A stretch of 64,000 bases of DNA from positions 4,774,001-4,838,000 of the forward strand of contig NZ_CP102246.1 in NCBI RefSeq assembly GCF_024599795.1, read 5' to 3'. This stretch comes from Enterobacter cloacae complex sp. R_G8 (GTDB lineage Bacteria; Pseudomonadota; Gammaproteobacteria; Enterobacterales; Enterobacteriaceae). Under the pieces are notes generated by a model. That model made no database searches, was not told where the DNA came from, and worked only from the letters and a program-made list of their open reading frames with translations. Every line of letters begins with the position of its first letter. Position 1 is the first letter of the stretch. The position numbers were made by a program, and so were the translations under genes. Shown in pieces: positions 43,723-53,451 of this stretch.

Positions 43723-45267
43723 ATGGATGTCATTAAAAAGAAACATTGGTGGCAAAGCGACGTGCTGAAGTGGTCAGCGATCGGTCTGCTCTGTCTGCTG
43801 GTGGGTTACCTTGTTGTTTTAATGTACGTACAAGGGGAATATCTGTTTGCCATCATGACGCTGATTTTAAGCTCTGCTGGCCTGTATATTTTCGCCAACC
43901 GTAAGGCGTATGCCTGGCGTTATGTCTATCCGGGCGTGGCCGGGATGGGGCTGTTTGTCCTGTTCCCGCTGATCTGTACTATCGCTATCGCATTCACTAA
44001 CTACAGCAGCACCAACCAGCTCGCGCAAGAGCGCGCCACTCAGGTGCTTCTGGACCGTTCTTATCAGGCAGGCAAGACCTTCAACTTTGGTTTGTATCCT
44101 GCGGGTGACGAATGGAAATTAGCACTGACTGACGGCGAGAGCGGCAAAACCTTTATTTCCGACGCTTTCAAATTTGGCGGCGAGCAGAAGCTGGCCTTAA
44201 AAGAGGCTCCTGCCCTGCCGGAAGGCGAACGCGCTAACCTGCGTATCATTACCCAGAACCGTCAGGCGCTGACTCAGCTCACCGCCGTGCTGCCGGACGA
44301 AAGCAAAGTGACCATGAGCTCGCTGCGCCAGTTCTCCGGCACGCAGCCACTCTACACCCTGGCAGATGACGGCACGCTGACGAATAACCAGAGCGGCGTG
44401 AAGTACCGTCCGAACAACGATATTGGTTTCTATCAGTCTGTAAACGCCGACGGCAGCTGGGGCGATGACAAACTCAGCCCGGGTTATACCGTGACCATCG
44501 GCTGGGACAACTTTACCCGCGTGTTTACCGACGAAGGGATCCAGAAGCCGTTCTTTGCTATCTTCGTCTGGACGGTGGTCTTCTCCGTACTGACGGTACT
44601 CCTGACCGTTGCTGTGGGCATGGTGCTGGCCTGCCTCGTGCAGTGGGAAGCCCTGAAAGGCAAAGCGATCTACCGCGTGCTGCTGATCCTGCCGTATGCC
44701 GTTCCGTCGTTTATCTCAATTCTGATTTTCAAAGGGCTGTTTAACCAGAGCTTCGGTGAAATCAACATGATGCTGAGCGCGCTGTTCGGCATCAAACCGG
44801 CCTGGTTCAGCGACCCGACTACCGCCCGTTCGATGATTATCATCGTCAACACCTGGCTGGGTTATCCGTACATGATGATCCTGTGCATGGGCCTGCTGAA
44901 GGCCATCCCGGACGACCTGTACGAAGCCTCGGCAATGGATGGCGCGGGTCCGTTCCAGAACTTCTTTAAGATTACGCTGCCGCTGCTCATCAAGCCGCTG
45001 ACCCCGCTGATGATTGCCAGCTTTGCCTTCAACTTTAACAACTTCGTGCTGATTCAGCTGTTGACCAACGGTGGCCCGGATCGTCTCGGTACCACCACGC
45101 CGGCCGGCTATACCGACCTGCTCGTGAGCTACACCTATCGCATCGCCTTTGAAGGCGGCGGCGGTCAGGACTTTGGTCTGGCGGCAGCGATTGCCACCCT
45201 GATCTTCCTGCTGGTGGGCGCACTGGCGATAGTGAACCTGAAAGCCACACGTATGAAATTTGACTAA
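43723..45267 (+). CDS. malF: Maltose ABC transporter permease MalF
   Basis: Inner-membrane permease subunit of MalFGK2. 514 residues with eight transmembrane segments and the large periplasmic P2 loop (about 95-275) that contacts MalE. The EAA coupling loop [20 protein letters not shown] near residues 401-420 docks onto MalK. An aggaaga site precedes the ATG. malG follows 14 bases later. Confidence 0.98.
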   Translation: MDVIKKKHWWQSDVLKWSAIGLLCLLVGYLVVLMYVQGEYLFAIMTLILSSAGLYIFANRKAYAWRYVYPGVAGMGLFVLFPLICTIAIAFTNYSSTNQLAQERATQVLLDRSYQAGKTFNFGLYPAGDEWKLALTDGESGKTFISDAFKFGGEQKLALKEAPALPEGERANLRIITQNRQALTQLTAVLPDESKVTMSSLRQFSGTQPLYTLADDGTLTNNQSGVKYRPNNDIGFYQSVNADGSWGDDKLSPGYTVTIGWDNFTRVFTDEGIQKPFFAIFVWTVVFSVLTVLLTVAVGMVLACLVQWEALKGKAIYRVLLILPYAVPSFISILIFKGLFNQSFGEINMMLSALFGIKPAWFSDPTTARSMIIIVNTWLGYPYMMILCMGLLKAIPDDLYEASAMDGAGPFQNFFKITLPLLIKPLTPLMIASFAFNFNNFVLIQLLTNGGPDRLGTTTPAGYTDLLVSYTYRIAFEGGGGQDFGLAAAIATLIFLLVGALAIVNLKATRMKFD

Positions 45268-45281
45268 GGAGGGCATCGATC

Positions 45282-46172
45282 ATGGCTATGGTACAACCCA
45301 AATCTCAGAAACTGCGCCTCCTGGCGACGCACTTAGGGCTGCTGATTTTTATTGCGGCAATCATGTTCCCGCTGCTGATGGTCATCGCCATCTCCCTGCG
45401 TTCGGGTAACTTCGCTACCGGCAGCCTGATCCCGGACGAAATCTCCTGGGAGCACTGGAAGCTCGCGCTGGGCTTCAGCGTGGAGCATGCCGATGGCCGC
45501 GTCACCCCGCCGCCGTTCCCGGTGCTGTTATGGCTGTGGAACTCGGTGAAAATCGCCGGGATCACTGCGATAGGTATTGTGACGCTCTCAACGACCTGTG
45601 CATACGCTTTCGCCCGTATGAAGTTCCCGGGCAAGGCCTCACTGCTGAAAGGGATGCTGATTTTCCAGATGTTCCCGGCGGTACTGTCTCTGGTCGCGTT
45701 GTATGCCTTGTTTGACCGCCTGGGCCAGTATGTGCCGTTTATCGGCCTGAACACCCACGGCGGCGTGATCTTCGCCTATCTTGGCGGTATCGCCCTGCAT
45801 GTGTGGACCATCAAAGGCTATTTCGAAACCATCGACGGCTCGCTGGAAGAAGCAGCGGCGCTGGATGGCGCGACGCCATGGCAGGCGTTCCGTCTGGTTC
45901 TGCTGCCGCTGTCGGTGCCTATCCTGGCGGTGGTGTTTATCCTGTCGTTTATCGCCGCCATCACCGAAGTGCCGGTCGCGTCTCTGTTACTGCGTGATGT
46001 GAATAGTTACACCCTCGCCGTGGGTATGCAGCAATACCTCAACCCGCAAAACTACCTGTGGGGCGACTTTGCCGCGGCGGCCGTACTCTCTGCCATCCCG
46101 ATTACCGTGGTGTTCCTGCTGGCCCAGCGCTGGCTGGTCAACGGCCTGACGGCGGGCGGTGTGAAAGGTTAA
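45282..46172 (+). CDS. malG: Maltose ABC transporter permease MalG
   Basis: Second permease subunit of MalFGK2. 296 residues, six transmembrane segments, with the EAA loop [21 protein letters not shown] near residues 190-210. The C-terminal tail that reaches into the MalK dimer is present ([13 protein letters not shown]). Last gene of malEFG, ended by a terminator. xylE, which follows downstream in K-12, is absent. Confidence 0.98.
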   Translation: MAMVQPKSQKLRLLATHLGLLIFIAAIMFPLLMVIAISLRSGNFATGSLIPDEISWEHWKLALGFSVEHADGRVTPPPFPVLLWLWNSVKIAGITAIGIVTLSTTCAYAFARMKFPGKASLLKGMLIFQMFPAVLSLVALYALFDRLGQYVPFIGLNTHGGVIFAYLGGIALHVWTIKGYFETIDGSLEEAAALDGATPWQAFRLVLLPLSVPILAVVFILSFIAAITEVPVASLLLRDVNSYTLAVGMQQYLNPQNYLWGDFAAAAVLSAIPITVVFLLAQRWLVNGLTAGGVKG

Positions 46173-46244
46173 GTTTCATCTGTTATGCCACTGCAACCCT
46201 CAACTTTAGACGTATTGTATTAACCCAACTTGTGACTGTTGTTA

Positions 46245-46270
46245 GGCGCTCTTCGGAGCGCCATTTTTTT
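46245..46270 (+). terminator. Terminator of malEFG
   Basis: Perfect 7-bp stem GGCGCTC-TTCG-GAGCGCC followed by ATTTTTTTT; the T-run reaches into the psiE stop region, psiE being convergent. Confidence 0.95.
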
Positions 46271-46680
46271 TATTCGCGCTTCAGCCGCTTCGAATTACAC
46301 AGCCAGAGGGTGATCACCAGCAGCAGGATCGCCGCCGAGTAGATCAGCACATCAAGGGGAGATTTATGATCGACGATGATCAGCCGCACTATCGCGGTGA
46401 TCCCAATGTAGACAAAATAGCGCAGAGGGAAGTGAAAGCCTGACTGGAAATACTTCACAATCAGGGCGATAAATTCAAAGTAGAGAAAGTAGACCACCAG
46501 GCCTTCCACCAGCGCATATTTGCTGGTTTGCTCGGGGGCGAACAACACATCTGCCAGATGCACCGTCTCTTTACCCAAAAAGACGACCAGGATCAGGCCA
46601 AGGCTCAGCAGACCGAGGTTCAGCACGGTCTGGAGGATAGTTGAGATGAACTCAACGCGCGGGCGAGTCAGGGATGTCAT
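46270..46680 (-). CDS. psiE: Phosphate-starvation-inducible protein PsiE
   Basis: 136-residue inner-membrane protein with about four transmembrane segments, induced by phosphate limitation and regulated by PhoB and CRP in E. coli; function unknown. The ATG at 46680 gives the E. coli length and start ([20 protein letters not shown]). The C-terminal half is nearly invariant in the family ([20 protein letters not shown]). Confidence 0.95.
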   Translation of the reverse strand: MTSLTRPRVEFISTILQTVLNLGLLSLGLILVVFLGKETVHLADVLFAPEQTSKYALVEGLVVYFLYFEFIALIVKYFQSGFHFPLRYFVYIGITAIVRLIIVDHKSPLDVLIYSAAILLLVITLWLCNSKRLKRE

Positions 46681-46776
46681 ACAGCACCTCATTCTCCAGG
46701 GCGAGGTTCCTGTATAACGCAAAAATGTGACGTGGATCTATATTTTTTAATTATGTTTTATGTACGGAGGTAACGG

Positions 46777-47229
46777 ATGGAGCGCAGACCTACCGGGGTT
46801 CGCAACGTAACCTGTGGCGAAAATGTCACTCTTTATGAGCCCTGTAATCTTTATGACTGCGTGCTTGGCAACGGTGTGTTTGTCGGCCCGTTTGTTGAAA
46901 TCCAGGGCCATACGCGCATTGGCGATGAGAGCAAAATTCAGTCCCACACCTTCATTTGCGAGTACGTCAGCATAGGCGAACGCTGTTTTATTGGTCATGG
47001 GGTGATGTTTGCCAACGATCTGTTTCGCGACGGCAAACCCAATGCTGACCGGAACAGCTGGGGACGCATTACCGTGGGAAATGATGTGTCGATTGGCAGT
47101 GGCGCCACCATTCTGGCGGTCTCCATCTGCGACGGGGTGGTGATTGGTGCGGGGAGCGTGGTGACCAAATCCATCACCGAGAAAGGCATTTATGCGGGAA
47201 ACCCGGCGAGGCTGTTGCGCCGCTTGTGA
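46777..47229 (+). CDS. Hexapeptide-repeat acyltransferase
   Basis: 150-residue left-handed beta-helix protein of the LbH acyltransferase (WbbJ/maa-like) type. Hexapeptide repeats with I/V at every sixth position run from about 14 to 135 (NVTLYEPCNLYDCVLGNGVF, then VEIQGHTRIGDESKIQSHTF). The loop IGHGVMFANDLF contains a likely catalytic His, and YAGNPARLLRRL is the family C-terminus. Donor and acceptor cannot be told. It lies between psiE and the exopolysaccharide genes yjbEFGH (convergent), so polysaccharide acetylation is a reasonable but untested idea. Confidence 0.8.
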   Translation: MERRPTGVRNVTCGENVTLYEPCNLYDCVLGNGVFVGPFVEIQGHTRIGDESKIQSHTFICEYVSIGERCFIGHGVMFANDLFRDGKPNADRNSWGRITVGNDVSIGSGATILAVSICDGVVIGAGSVVTKSITEKGIYAGNPARLLRRL

Positions 47230-47232
47230 GTT

Positions 47233-47259
47233 GCCCGGTGGCGCTGGCGCTTACCGGGC
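47233..47259. repeat. REP-like palindrome after the acyltransferase gene
   Basis: gcccggtggcgctggcgcttaccgggc, a REP/PU-type palindrome four bases after the acyltransferase stop codon and 26 bp from the convergent yjbH stop. Confidence 0.75.
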
Positions 47260-47284
47260 CTACAACAGAAAAGGATGAGAGCTA

Positions 47285-49381
47285 TCAGCGGAAGTTAATG
47301 TTCTTATCGCTGGTCATGTCATACAGCTGGAACTTACGGCCCAACTGCTGGCCCCCGTCGCGCGTCAGCGGCGTCCAGCCAATGGCCGCACGGCTGCGGG
47401 TTGGGCCGGATGAGAACAGATCCAGTGGAATCGACACATACACCCCTTTGGTGAAGTCCCCTTCCCCGTATTCGTCCGGCGAAACGTTGGTGATGGTGGC
47501 GTAACCGCCTACCACCACTCCGCTGTCGAAGTGTTTGGAGATATCCAGCGTGCCGCCCTTATCGCCCGCCAGGTACTGACCCACGCTGGCTTTCACCAGC
47601 ACGTCCTGGGCGAACGACGGCGTCCAGTAGGCCGTCAGGTGACCGGTTTTCACGCTATAGTCGGTGAACTTCATCATGTCCTGCGCGCTGCGCCAGTCAC
47701 GCTGTTTAACGTAGTTGGCATCAATACCAAACGCCCAGTTGCTGTCCACCGGACGATAAAGCACTTCCGCCCCCGCGCCGCCGTACATGGTTTCCAGATA
47801 ACCGCCGTAGACCTGACCGTAGAAGCCATTACCGAAGTACTGGAAGTAGTTGGCCTGCAGGTTGTTTACGTAGGCATCGTTCTGCACGTACTCACGGACG
47901 CGGGTACGCACGCGCGGCAGCTTCGAGTCGTTCGGCGGATTGGTGTAGTTGAACTTGTCGTAGTTGTTGGCAAGGTTGCCAAACAGGCTGCCGGTGGTCA
48001 GCAGGTGGTCGGTCACCCACAGATCCGCCGACGCCATCACGCCCAACTGGTACATGTAGAAGTTTTCCGGCCCACCGACAGACTGGTTTAGCACCGGGTC
48101 GATGTGGAAATCGAAGCGCGATTTATCGATATACCAGCCCTGCTCGGTCGTCTCCGGCACGATCGGCTCAACGCGTTTTTGTACCAGCTCGGTTTCATGC
48201 CCCAGCGGCTCGCCCTCCAGATGGCGCTTAAGGCTGGCCACGTCCGTTTCCGTCGTCACCTGCGGCAGGTTCAGGCGGTTCTCCGTTACGCGGATCGTGC
48301 GGATCCCCTCCGGCAGATCGTTCATGATGATCCGGTTGGCACGTTCGATCCCTTCCCGCGAGTCGCGATATTTCACCTGCTCGCCGGTCACATACAGCGT
48401 ATCGCCTTTCACCTGAATCTTCGGATCGGCCAGACCAGCGTTATATTTCAGCAGTGTCAGCTGATTGGCCACCACGGAGTGCTGCAGAATGGCATCCTGA
48501 GGCTCTGGCTGATATGCAGGCCGCGCGTTGTCGTTATAGTGCGGTCGCATATCGTTAAAGTTCGTGCGCAGCGTAAAGCCGAACATGACGGTATTGCCGC
48601 GCTCGTAGCTGAGGTTAACGTCGGCCCAATCGGTGACGCGGTAAATGGCGCCGACGTTAAACTTGCTCTTCTGCTCAATTTTCCCGGCGAAGTCCTGTGA
48701 GTAGTCGTTTCCTTCGTACTCCAGCTTCAGGCGCAGCGGCTGCCACGGCGTCTGATACTCCACGCCGCCAAACAGGGACGCCGGGCCATGGAACATCTGG
48801 TCACCGTTAATGGAACCCGCTTTCTGATAGCTGTTATCGCGATAGCAGAATTTGTCGCTGTAAGTGCAGAACGGGTTTTTCACGTTGCCGCTGGTACCGA
48901 GATAGCCCCAGCCAAGCCCCAGTGAGAAGTCAAACGGCCCCCAGGCCTTACTGGCGACAATGTACTCCGCGTCGAACAGGCCGGTACCGCCGATATCTTT
49001 CGCCCCCACGGAAACCTGCGGCATCCAGTAGCTCTCTTCCCACAGACGCAGTTTTACGTCGAAGGCTTTATCTTTGTAGGTTTGATCGCCGGAGAACGCG
49101 TCCACGCTGCTGTACTGTTTCGTCCGTACGTCGGTGTAACGCAGCGTGGTTTCGAGCCATGGGAACAGCTGTACGGATGCAGAATAGTAGCGGTACTGGT
49201 CGTTATCACGATAGTTAAGGCTAATTTCCCCTTCTCGCGCCATACGCGCGGTAGGGGTTTGCAGTAAACCGACGCCACCGAAGTCTGACTGAGACGGGCC
49301 AATGGGTGCCGGATACGTTTCTGCATGACAGGCGGCACTCACACACAGTGCCAGCATGCTATAGAGATAGGTTTTTTTCAT
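47285..49381 (-). CDS. yjbH: Exopolysaccharide outer-membrane protein YjbH
   Basis: 698-residue outer-membrane beta-barrel protein of the YjbH (GfcD-like) family, implicated in export of an extracellular polysaccharide. Signal peptide [20 protein letters not shown]. The first half starts [27 protein letters not shown], a YjbH barrel signature; a second barrel-like region extends to the C-terminal [10 protein letters not shown]. The start shares one base with the yjbG stop. Last gene of yjbEFGH. Confidence 0.94.
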   Translation of the reverse strand: MKKTYLYSMLALCVSAACHAETYPAPIGPSQSDFGGVGLLQTPTARMAREGEISLNYRDNDQYRYYSASVQLFPWLETTLRYTDVRTKQYSSVDAFSGDQTYKDKAFDVKLRLWEESYWMPQVSVGAKDIGGTGLFDAEYIVASKAWGPFDFSLGLGWGYLGTSGNVKNPFCTYSDKFCYRDNSYQKAGSINGDQMFHGPASLFGGVEYQTPWQPLRLKLEYEGNDYSQDFAGKIEQKSKFNVGAIYRVTDWADVNLSYERGNTVMFGFTLRTNFNDMRPHYNDNARPAYQPEPQDAILQHSVVANQLTLLKYNAGLADPKIQVKGDTLYVTGEQVKYRDSREGIERANRIIMNDLPEGIRTIRVTENRLNLPQVTTETDVASLKRHLEGEPLGHETELVQKRVEPIVPETTEQGWYIDKSRFDFHIDPVLNQSVGGPENFYMYQLGVMASADLWVTDHLLTTGSLFGNLANNYDKFNYTNPPNDSKLPRVRTRVREYVQNDAYVNNLQANYFQYFGNGFYGQVYGGYLETMYGGAGAEVLYRPVDSNWAFGIDANYVKQRDWRSAQDMMKFTDYSVKTGHLTAYWTPSFAQDVLVKASVGQYLAGDKGGTLDISKHFDSGVVVGGYATITNVSPDEYGEGDFTKGVYVSIPLDLFSSGPTRSRAAIGWTPLTRDGGQQLGRKFQLYDMTSDKNINFR

Positions 49382-50118
49382 TATTCCGGTATCCGCTGTA
49401 TCAGGGAATGAAGGATATCGGCATTCAGCCCGTCATACGCCTTCGTCCAGAAGTGGTCGGCAAAACCGACAAAAATTATGCTGCCTGGCATAGGTTCGAT
49501 ATGCCGCTTGTTCCAGTAGGCGACCGGTGCTTTTTGCGTGTTCCCGTCAGGGTAAATCACCCAGGCGTAGCTGTTATCCGCACCACTCAACAGGCTCTGC
49601 TCGTCGAGATAGCTCGCCACGTCGCGGCCGGGGGTAAAAGGCTTTTTCCCCGGACTGCTGATAAGCCCCATCACGGTGATGGTGGTAGGCTGCGCGGGGA
49701 GCCAGAGCGTGTAGTCGCCCTCGAGTGCCGGATTGCCTTTTTCCGTCACGCGGACTTCATCCGGATCGAGATTGACCTTTTGTCTTCCGGTGACCTTCAG
49801 CGCCAGAAGCTGCTGGCGAAGGCTGTTAATGGCTGCCGCATCGTCACCGTCTTCCTGCTCTGCTAACCCGGTTAACCTGGCGAGCAGCGCCTTGTGTTTT
49901 TGTTCCGCCTCAACCGTTGCCTGCCGCTCACCGATCACCGCCCCTGGCCACCAGCTGTTTGCCAGTCTTGGCTGGCCGACGAGATCAATCAGATGCCCGG
50001 CGTTCGTCAACGTTTTGGGCTGCGCGTTGTCCGGTGTGTAGACCTTCACCGTCCCGGCAGACCAGGCGAGCGGTGTGGCAAAGCTTGCGATCAGCGCAAC
50101 GCGAATAAGTGTTTTCAT
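49381..50118 (-). CDS. yjbG: Periplasmic exopolysaccharide protein YjbG
   Basis: 245-residue exported protein of the YjbG/GfcC family (capsule biosynthesis GfcC-like). Signal peptide [20 protein letters not shown], then [20 protein letters not shown]. The GfcC-like domain [20 protein letters not shown] near 138 binds a neighbouring export protein in related systems. The ATG overlaps the yjbF stop by four bases; yjbH starts on its stop codon. Confidence 0.93.
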   Translation of the reverse strand: MKTLIRVALIASFATPLAWSAGTVKVYTPDNAQPKTLTNAGHLIDLVGQPRLANSWWPGAVIGERQATVEAEQKHKALLARLTGLAEQEDGDDAAAINSLRQQLLALKVTGRQKVNLDPDEVRVTEKGNPALEGDYTLWLPAQPTTITVMGLISSPGKKPFTPGRDVASYLDEQSLLSGADNSYAWVIYPDGNTQKAPVAYWNKRHIEPMPGSIIFVGFADHFWTKAYDGLNADILHSLIQRIPE

Positions 50119-50753
50119 GATTTCGCGGCCTTGATCAGCGTGGTTTTGACCGGGAAGAATCCGGCACCCAGATACTGCAATGACTGGCGGATCTGCCCGT
50201 CCTCATCCACCCAGAAACGGTTATGCCAGGTCGCCCGATCGGTCGTGACCTCTTCATCCAGTACGCGAACCTGAGTTTCGTCGCTGCCTACCCTGACGCT
50301 GTCCATACCGTCCCAGCGGAAGGTAGAGCGGGCGGTGGCGTAACGAACCTGCTTGTGTTCCGTCCACCCCATTGTCCGCGTCCAGCTTGCACCGTCGGTG
50401 ATCTGGTTCGGTTTGATGAGCGGATCGGCCGCGAGGTTGTTGACCTCGAGGAGGTTGTCGCCACCGAGCAGGGTTTTCACAATACGGCTATGTTGCGTCA
50501 CGATGGTGGCCTGATCCTGCGTCACCCATTTCTGCTGCCCGTTTTCATCGAAAGCGAGCACCACAAACAGTTGCGGCCCATCGTTGAGCTGCATGTACTG
50601 ACTGGCATACGGCATGTTCTGAAGTTCATCATCGGTCAAATGCACGCCCGGTGTACCGAACATGCTTTCCCACAGTGAATTACCCAGCCCTTTGGTGGTG
50701 GCCGAGCACGCCTGCAACAGCAGGCAAATCAGGATGATTGCAGGTCGCTTCAC
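50115..50753 (-). CDS. yjbF: Exopolysaccharide lipoprotein YjbF
   Basis: 212-residue lipoprotein of the YjbF/GfcB family. I chose the GTG at 50753 (VKRPAIILICLLLQACSATTKG) because ggagaa lies eight bases upstream and the length equals E. coli YjbF; the frame could start ten codons earlier, inside an intercistronic stem-loop. The lipobox is LLQA|C. Second gene of yjbEFGH, overlapping yjbG by four bases. Confidence 0.92.
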   Translation of the reverse strand: MKRPAIILICLLLQACSATTKGLGNSLWESMFGTPGVHLTDDELQNMPYASQYMQLNDGPQLFVVLAFDENGQQKWVTQDQATIVTQHSRIVKTLLGGDNLLEVNNLAADPLIKPNQITDGASWTRTMGWTEHKQVRYATARSTFRWDGMDSVRVGSDETQVRVLDEEVTTDRATWHNRFWVDEDGQIRQSLQYLGAGFFPVKTTLIKAAKS

Positions 50754-50775
50754 GACTCTTCTCCGAAGGGGCGAA

Positions 50776-50799
50776 ATAACCACACCGAAGTGTGGTTAT
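50776..50799. promoter_or_regulatory. Stem-loop between yjbE and yjbF
   Basis: Perfect 10-bp stem ATAACCACAC/GTGTGGTTAT with a 4-base loop (ttcg as read in the operon direction), placed just before the yjbF ribosome binding site. No T-run follows, so it is probably an mRNA processing or protection element that lowers yjbFGH relative to yjbE. Confidence 0.65.
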
Positions 50800-50816
50800 G
50801 ATTAAAACACCCGCTA

Positions 50817-51059
50817 TTACTGGGTGCTGGTCGTTGTGGTGGTCGTGGTTCCGGTATTGGAGCCATCACCGCCACCGGTTGCCGCCAGCGCGACACCCAC
50901 GGCTGAACTTACGGTGCTGGCGCTGGCTGCGGTAGAACTCCCCGCAGACGCAGACGTCGCAGCCGACCCTGCTGCTTCCCCGACCTGAACCGGAGCTGCA
51001 TAAACAGATGTCGCCGCAAGCGCAGATATGGCAAAAATGCCATACAGTACTTTCTTCAT
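50817..51059 (-). CDS. yjbE: Exopolysaccharide operon protein YjbE
   Basis: 80-residue exported protein of unknown function: signal peptide [20 protein letters not shown], cleaved near 21-22, then a low-complexity Ala/Ser/Gly region and a C-terminal run of ten Thr and Ser-rich residues ([11 protein letters not shown]). First gene of yjbEFGH, controlled by the Rcs phosphorelay in E. coli; an RcsB-like box lies upstream. Confidence 0.9.
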   Translation of the reverse strand: MKKVLYGIFAISALAATSVYAAPVQVGEAAGSAATSASAGSSTAASASTVSSAVGVALAATGGGDGSNTGTTTTTTTSTQ

Positions 51060-51271
51060 AACAATTTCCCTTCAATGAATGAATGGAGATTTGCCCGAAA
51101 AGAATTCCAGGCGGATTCGAGTATACACAACTAAAGCAGAGGGATTGCCGTACGGATAAATAGAGGAAGGGTTTTCGGACTATTGGATAAAATTGAAATA
51201 TAAGAACAATTTAGAAATTAAAGAATCAATAAAAATCAAATAGATATAATTACACTCAGTAAAATCACTAC

Positions 51272-51286
51272 TCCGTATAATCCTAA
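51272..51286 (-). promoter_or_regulatory. Possible RcsB/RcsAB box upstream of yjbE
   Basis: On the minus strand TTAGGATTATACGGA matches 12 of 15 positions of the RcsAB consensus TTMGGAAWWWTCMKA, 213 bp upstream of yjbE, inside an AT-rich gap (51060-51381) with no gene. Confidence 0.5.
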
Positions 51287-51381
51287 AATAAACCGTACTC
51301 ATTAACCGGTTAAAGGGTATTTTCAGATAAAACTCAGAACGGGAATTTGAGCTAAATAACAGACATCAGGAATTATCCGAT

Positions 51382-51407
51382 AAAAAAATGCCGGCATATC
51401 GCCGGCA
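51382..51407 (-). terminator. Terminator of pgi
   Basis: On the minus strand, stem TGCCGGC-gatat-GCCGGCA followed by TTTTTTTA, 20 bases past the pgi stop. Confidence 0.93.
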
Positions 51408-51426
51408 CGTTTTTATGAAGATTTAA

Positions 51427-53076
51427 TTACGCGCGCCATGCTTTATAGCGATTAATCAAACCATTTGTCGAGCTGTCGTGGCTGCTAATCGCCTTATCAT
51501 CACCCAGTTCAGGCAGAATGCGGTTCGCCAGCTGTTTGCCCAGCTCAACGCCCCACTGGTCAAAGGTGAAGATGTTCAGGATAGCGCCCTGCGTGAAGAT
51601 CTTATGCTCATAAAGGGCAATCAGCGCGCCCAGGCTGAATGGCGTGATTTCACGCAGCAGGATGGAGTTGGTTGGGCGGTTGCCTTCGAACACTTTGAAC
51701 GGCACAACGTGTTCCAGGGTGGCTGGATCTTTACCCTGGTCACGGTATTCCTGCTCTACTACCTCGCGGGATTTACCAAACGCCAGCGCTTCAGTCTGAG
51801 CGAAGAAGTTAGACAGCAGTTTCGGATGGTGATCAGACAGCGGGTTATGGGTGATAGCCGGGGCGATGAAATCGCACGGTACCATTTTGGTTCCCTGGTG
51901 AATCAGCTGATAGAACGCGTGCTGACCGTTGGTGCCTGGCTCACCCCAGATGATTGGGCCAGTCTGGTAATCCACCGCGTTGCCGTTACGGTCAACGTAT
52001 TTACCGTTGGATTCCATATTGCCCTGCTGGAAGTAGGCCGCGAAGCGGTGCATGTACTGGTCGTACGGCAGGATCGCTTCGGTCTCTGCGCCGAAGAAGT
52101 TGTTGTACCAGATGCCGATCAGCGCCAGCAGCACTGGCAGGTTTTTCTCAGGTGCGGTGGTGGAGAAGTGTTTGTCCATCGCGTGCGCGCCGGAGAGCAG
52201 CTCAACAAAGTTGTCGAAGCCCACGGAGAGGATGATGGACAGACCGATCGCGGACCACAGAGAGTAACGGCCACCCACCCAGTCCCAGAACTCGAACATG
52301 TTCGCGGTGTCGATACCGAACTCACCGACCGCTTTACCGTTGGTGGACAGAGCCGCGAAGTGCTTCGCCACGTGCTTGTTGTCGCCCGCGGTTTTCAGGA
52401 ACCAGTCGCGCGCGCTGTGGGCGTTGGTCATGGTTTCCTGGGTGGTGAAGGTTTTAGACGCCACCAGGAACAGGGTGGTTTCCGGGTTCACGTTCTTCAG
52501 CACTTCGGCGATGTGGGTACCATCGACGTTAGAGACAAAGTGCATGTTGAGGTGGTTTTTGTATGGACGCAGCGCTTCGGTCACCATGAACGGGCCGAGA
52601 TCAGAGCCGCCGATACCGATGTTAACCACGTCGGTGATCGCTTTGCCGGTGTAGCCTTTCCAGCTTCCGGAGATGATCGCTTCAGAGAAGGCTTTCATCT
52701 TTTCCAGCACCGCGTTCACTTCCGGCATCACATCTTTGCCATCAACGATGATTGGCGTATTGCTACGGTTACGCAGTGCCACGTGCAGCACGGCACGGTC
52801 TTCGGTGCGGTTGATCTTCTCACCGGAGAACATGGATTTGATGGCGTCGGCAAGCTGAGTCTCTTTTGCCAGATCCTGCAGTTTCGCCAGCGTCTCTTCG
52901 GTAATGCGGTTTTTGGAGAAATCCACCAGCATCAGGTCATCGAAGGTCGCGGAGAATTTGTTGAAACGATCGGCATCGTTCGCGAACAGCTCCGCGATAG
53001 TGACGTCTTTCATTTCATCAAAATGTTTTTGTAGTGCCTGCCAGGCAGCGGTCTGCGTTGGGTTGATGTTTTTCAT
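51427..53076 (-). CDS. pgi: Glucose-6-phosphate isomerase
   Basis: Cytosolic interconversion of glucose 6-phosphate and fructose 6-phosphate. 549 residues from the ATG at 53076 ([20 protein letters not shown]). Catalytic residues are in ESNGKYVDR (Glu, about 355), [15 protein letters not shown] (His, about 386) and [12 protein letters not shown] (Lys, about 514); the phosphate-binding SKTFTTQET stretch is intact. Monocistronic, divergent from lysC. Confidence 0.98.
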   Translation of the reverse strand: MKNINPTQTAAWQALQKHFDEMKDVTIAELFANDADRFNKFSATFDDLMLVDFSKNRITEETLAKLQDLAKETQLADAIKSMFSGEKINRTEDRAVLHVALRNRSNTPIIVDGKDVMPEVNAVLEKMKAFSEAIISGSWKGYTGKAITDVVNIGIGGSDLGPFMVTEALRPYKNHLNMHFVSNVDGTHIAEVLKNVNPETTLFLVASKTFTTQETMTNAHSARDWFLKTAGDNKHVAKHFAALSTNGKAVGEFGIDTANMFEFWDWVGGRYSLWSAIGLSIILSVGFDNFVELLSGAHAMDKHFSTTAPEKNLPVLLALIGIWYNNFFGAETEAILPYDQYMHRFAAYFQQGNMESNGKYVDRNGNAVDYQTGPIIWGEPGTNGQHAFYQLIHQGTKMVPCDFIAPAITHNPLSDHHPKLLSNFFAQTEALAFGKSREVVEQEYRDQGKDPATLEHVVPFKVFEGNRPTNSILLREITPFSLGALIALYEHKIFTQGAILNIFTFDQWGVELGKQLANRILPELGDDKAISSHDSSTNGLINRYKAWRA

Positions 53077-53451
53077 TAGCAATACTCTTCTGATTTGAGA
53101 ATTGTGACTGCGGTCGATTGTAGCGCCTGCAAATAAAAATTGTGATGGTTTTTATGCCATTGCCCTGGCCTGCATCAAACGCAGGTGAAAAGACCCGAAA
53201 AGTATAGCTGCTGACGCGCCCACCCGTGGCGGCGAAATGTCGGTCAAAACCGGGTAAAATGAAGCATAAAATATGGCCCTGTTATAAGTCCTGTTTCTCA
53301 GGGGTACCCCCCCATGAAAAATCCGCATAATCCCGGCATTGACAGGACCTCCCCCGCATTTTATTTATAGGGCCGTATTTTGCGCCTGCACCTGTTTTCG
53401 TTTCATTCTTGTGCCATGGTCGCTTTATTCATTCCCTGACACGAGGTTGTT
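53077..53451 (+). promoter_or_regulatory. lysC leader without a visible lysine riboswitch
   Basis: 375 bp between divergent pgi and lysC. In E. coli this gap carries the lysine riboswitch (L-box), whose core has conserved stretches such as AGAGG, AAGTAA and TTGGAGGAG. I find none of these. A small hairpin CCTGC/GCAGG is at 53169-53185. A -35 TTGACA lies at 53339-53344 with an AT-rich -10 region about 17 bases later. The lysC ribosome binding site cacgaggttgtt is normal. Confidence 0.6.
53268..53381. repeat. Nested inverted repeat in the lysC leader
   Basis: Outer arms AAAATATGGCCCT (53268-53280) and AGGGCCGTATTTT (53369-53381) pair at 12 of 13 positions, the odd one being T opposite G. Inner arms GTCCTGT (53288-53294) and ACAGGAC (53342-53348) pair perfectly. 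The palindrome ggggtacccc is at 53301-53310. The whole, 114 bp, could be a small miniature element or an RNA fold. Confidence 0.6.

Noticed and set aside
51478..53034. Long open frame of 518 codons on the plus strand antisense to pgi
   Set aside because: It lies wholly inside the pgi gene and its composition mirrors codon use of pgi; it has no recognisable motif.
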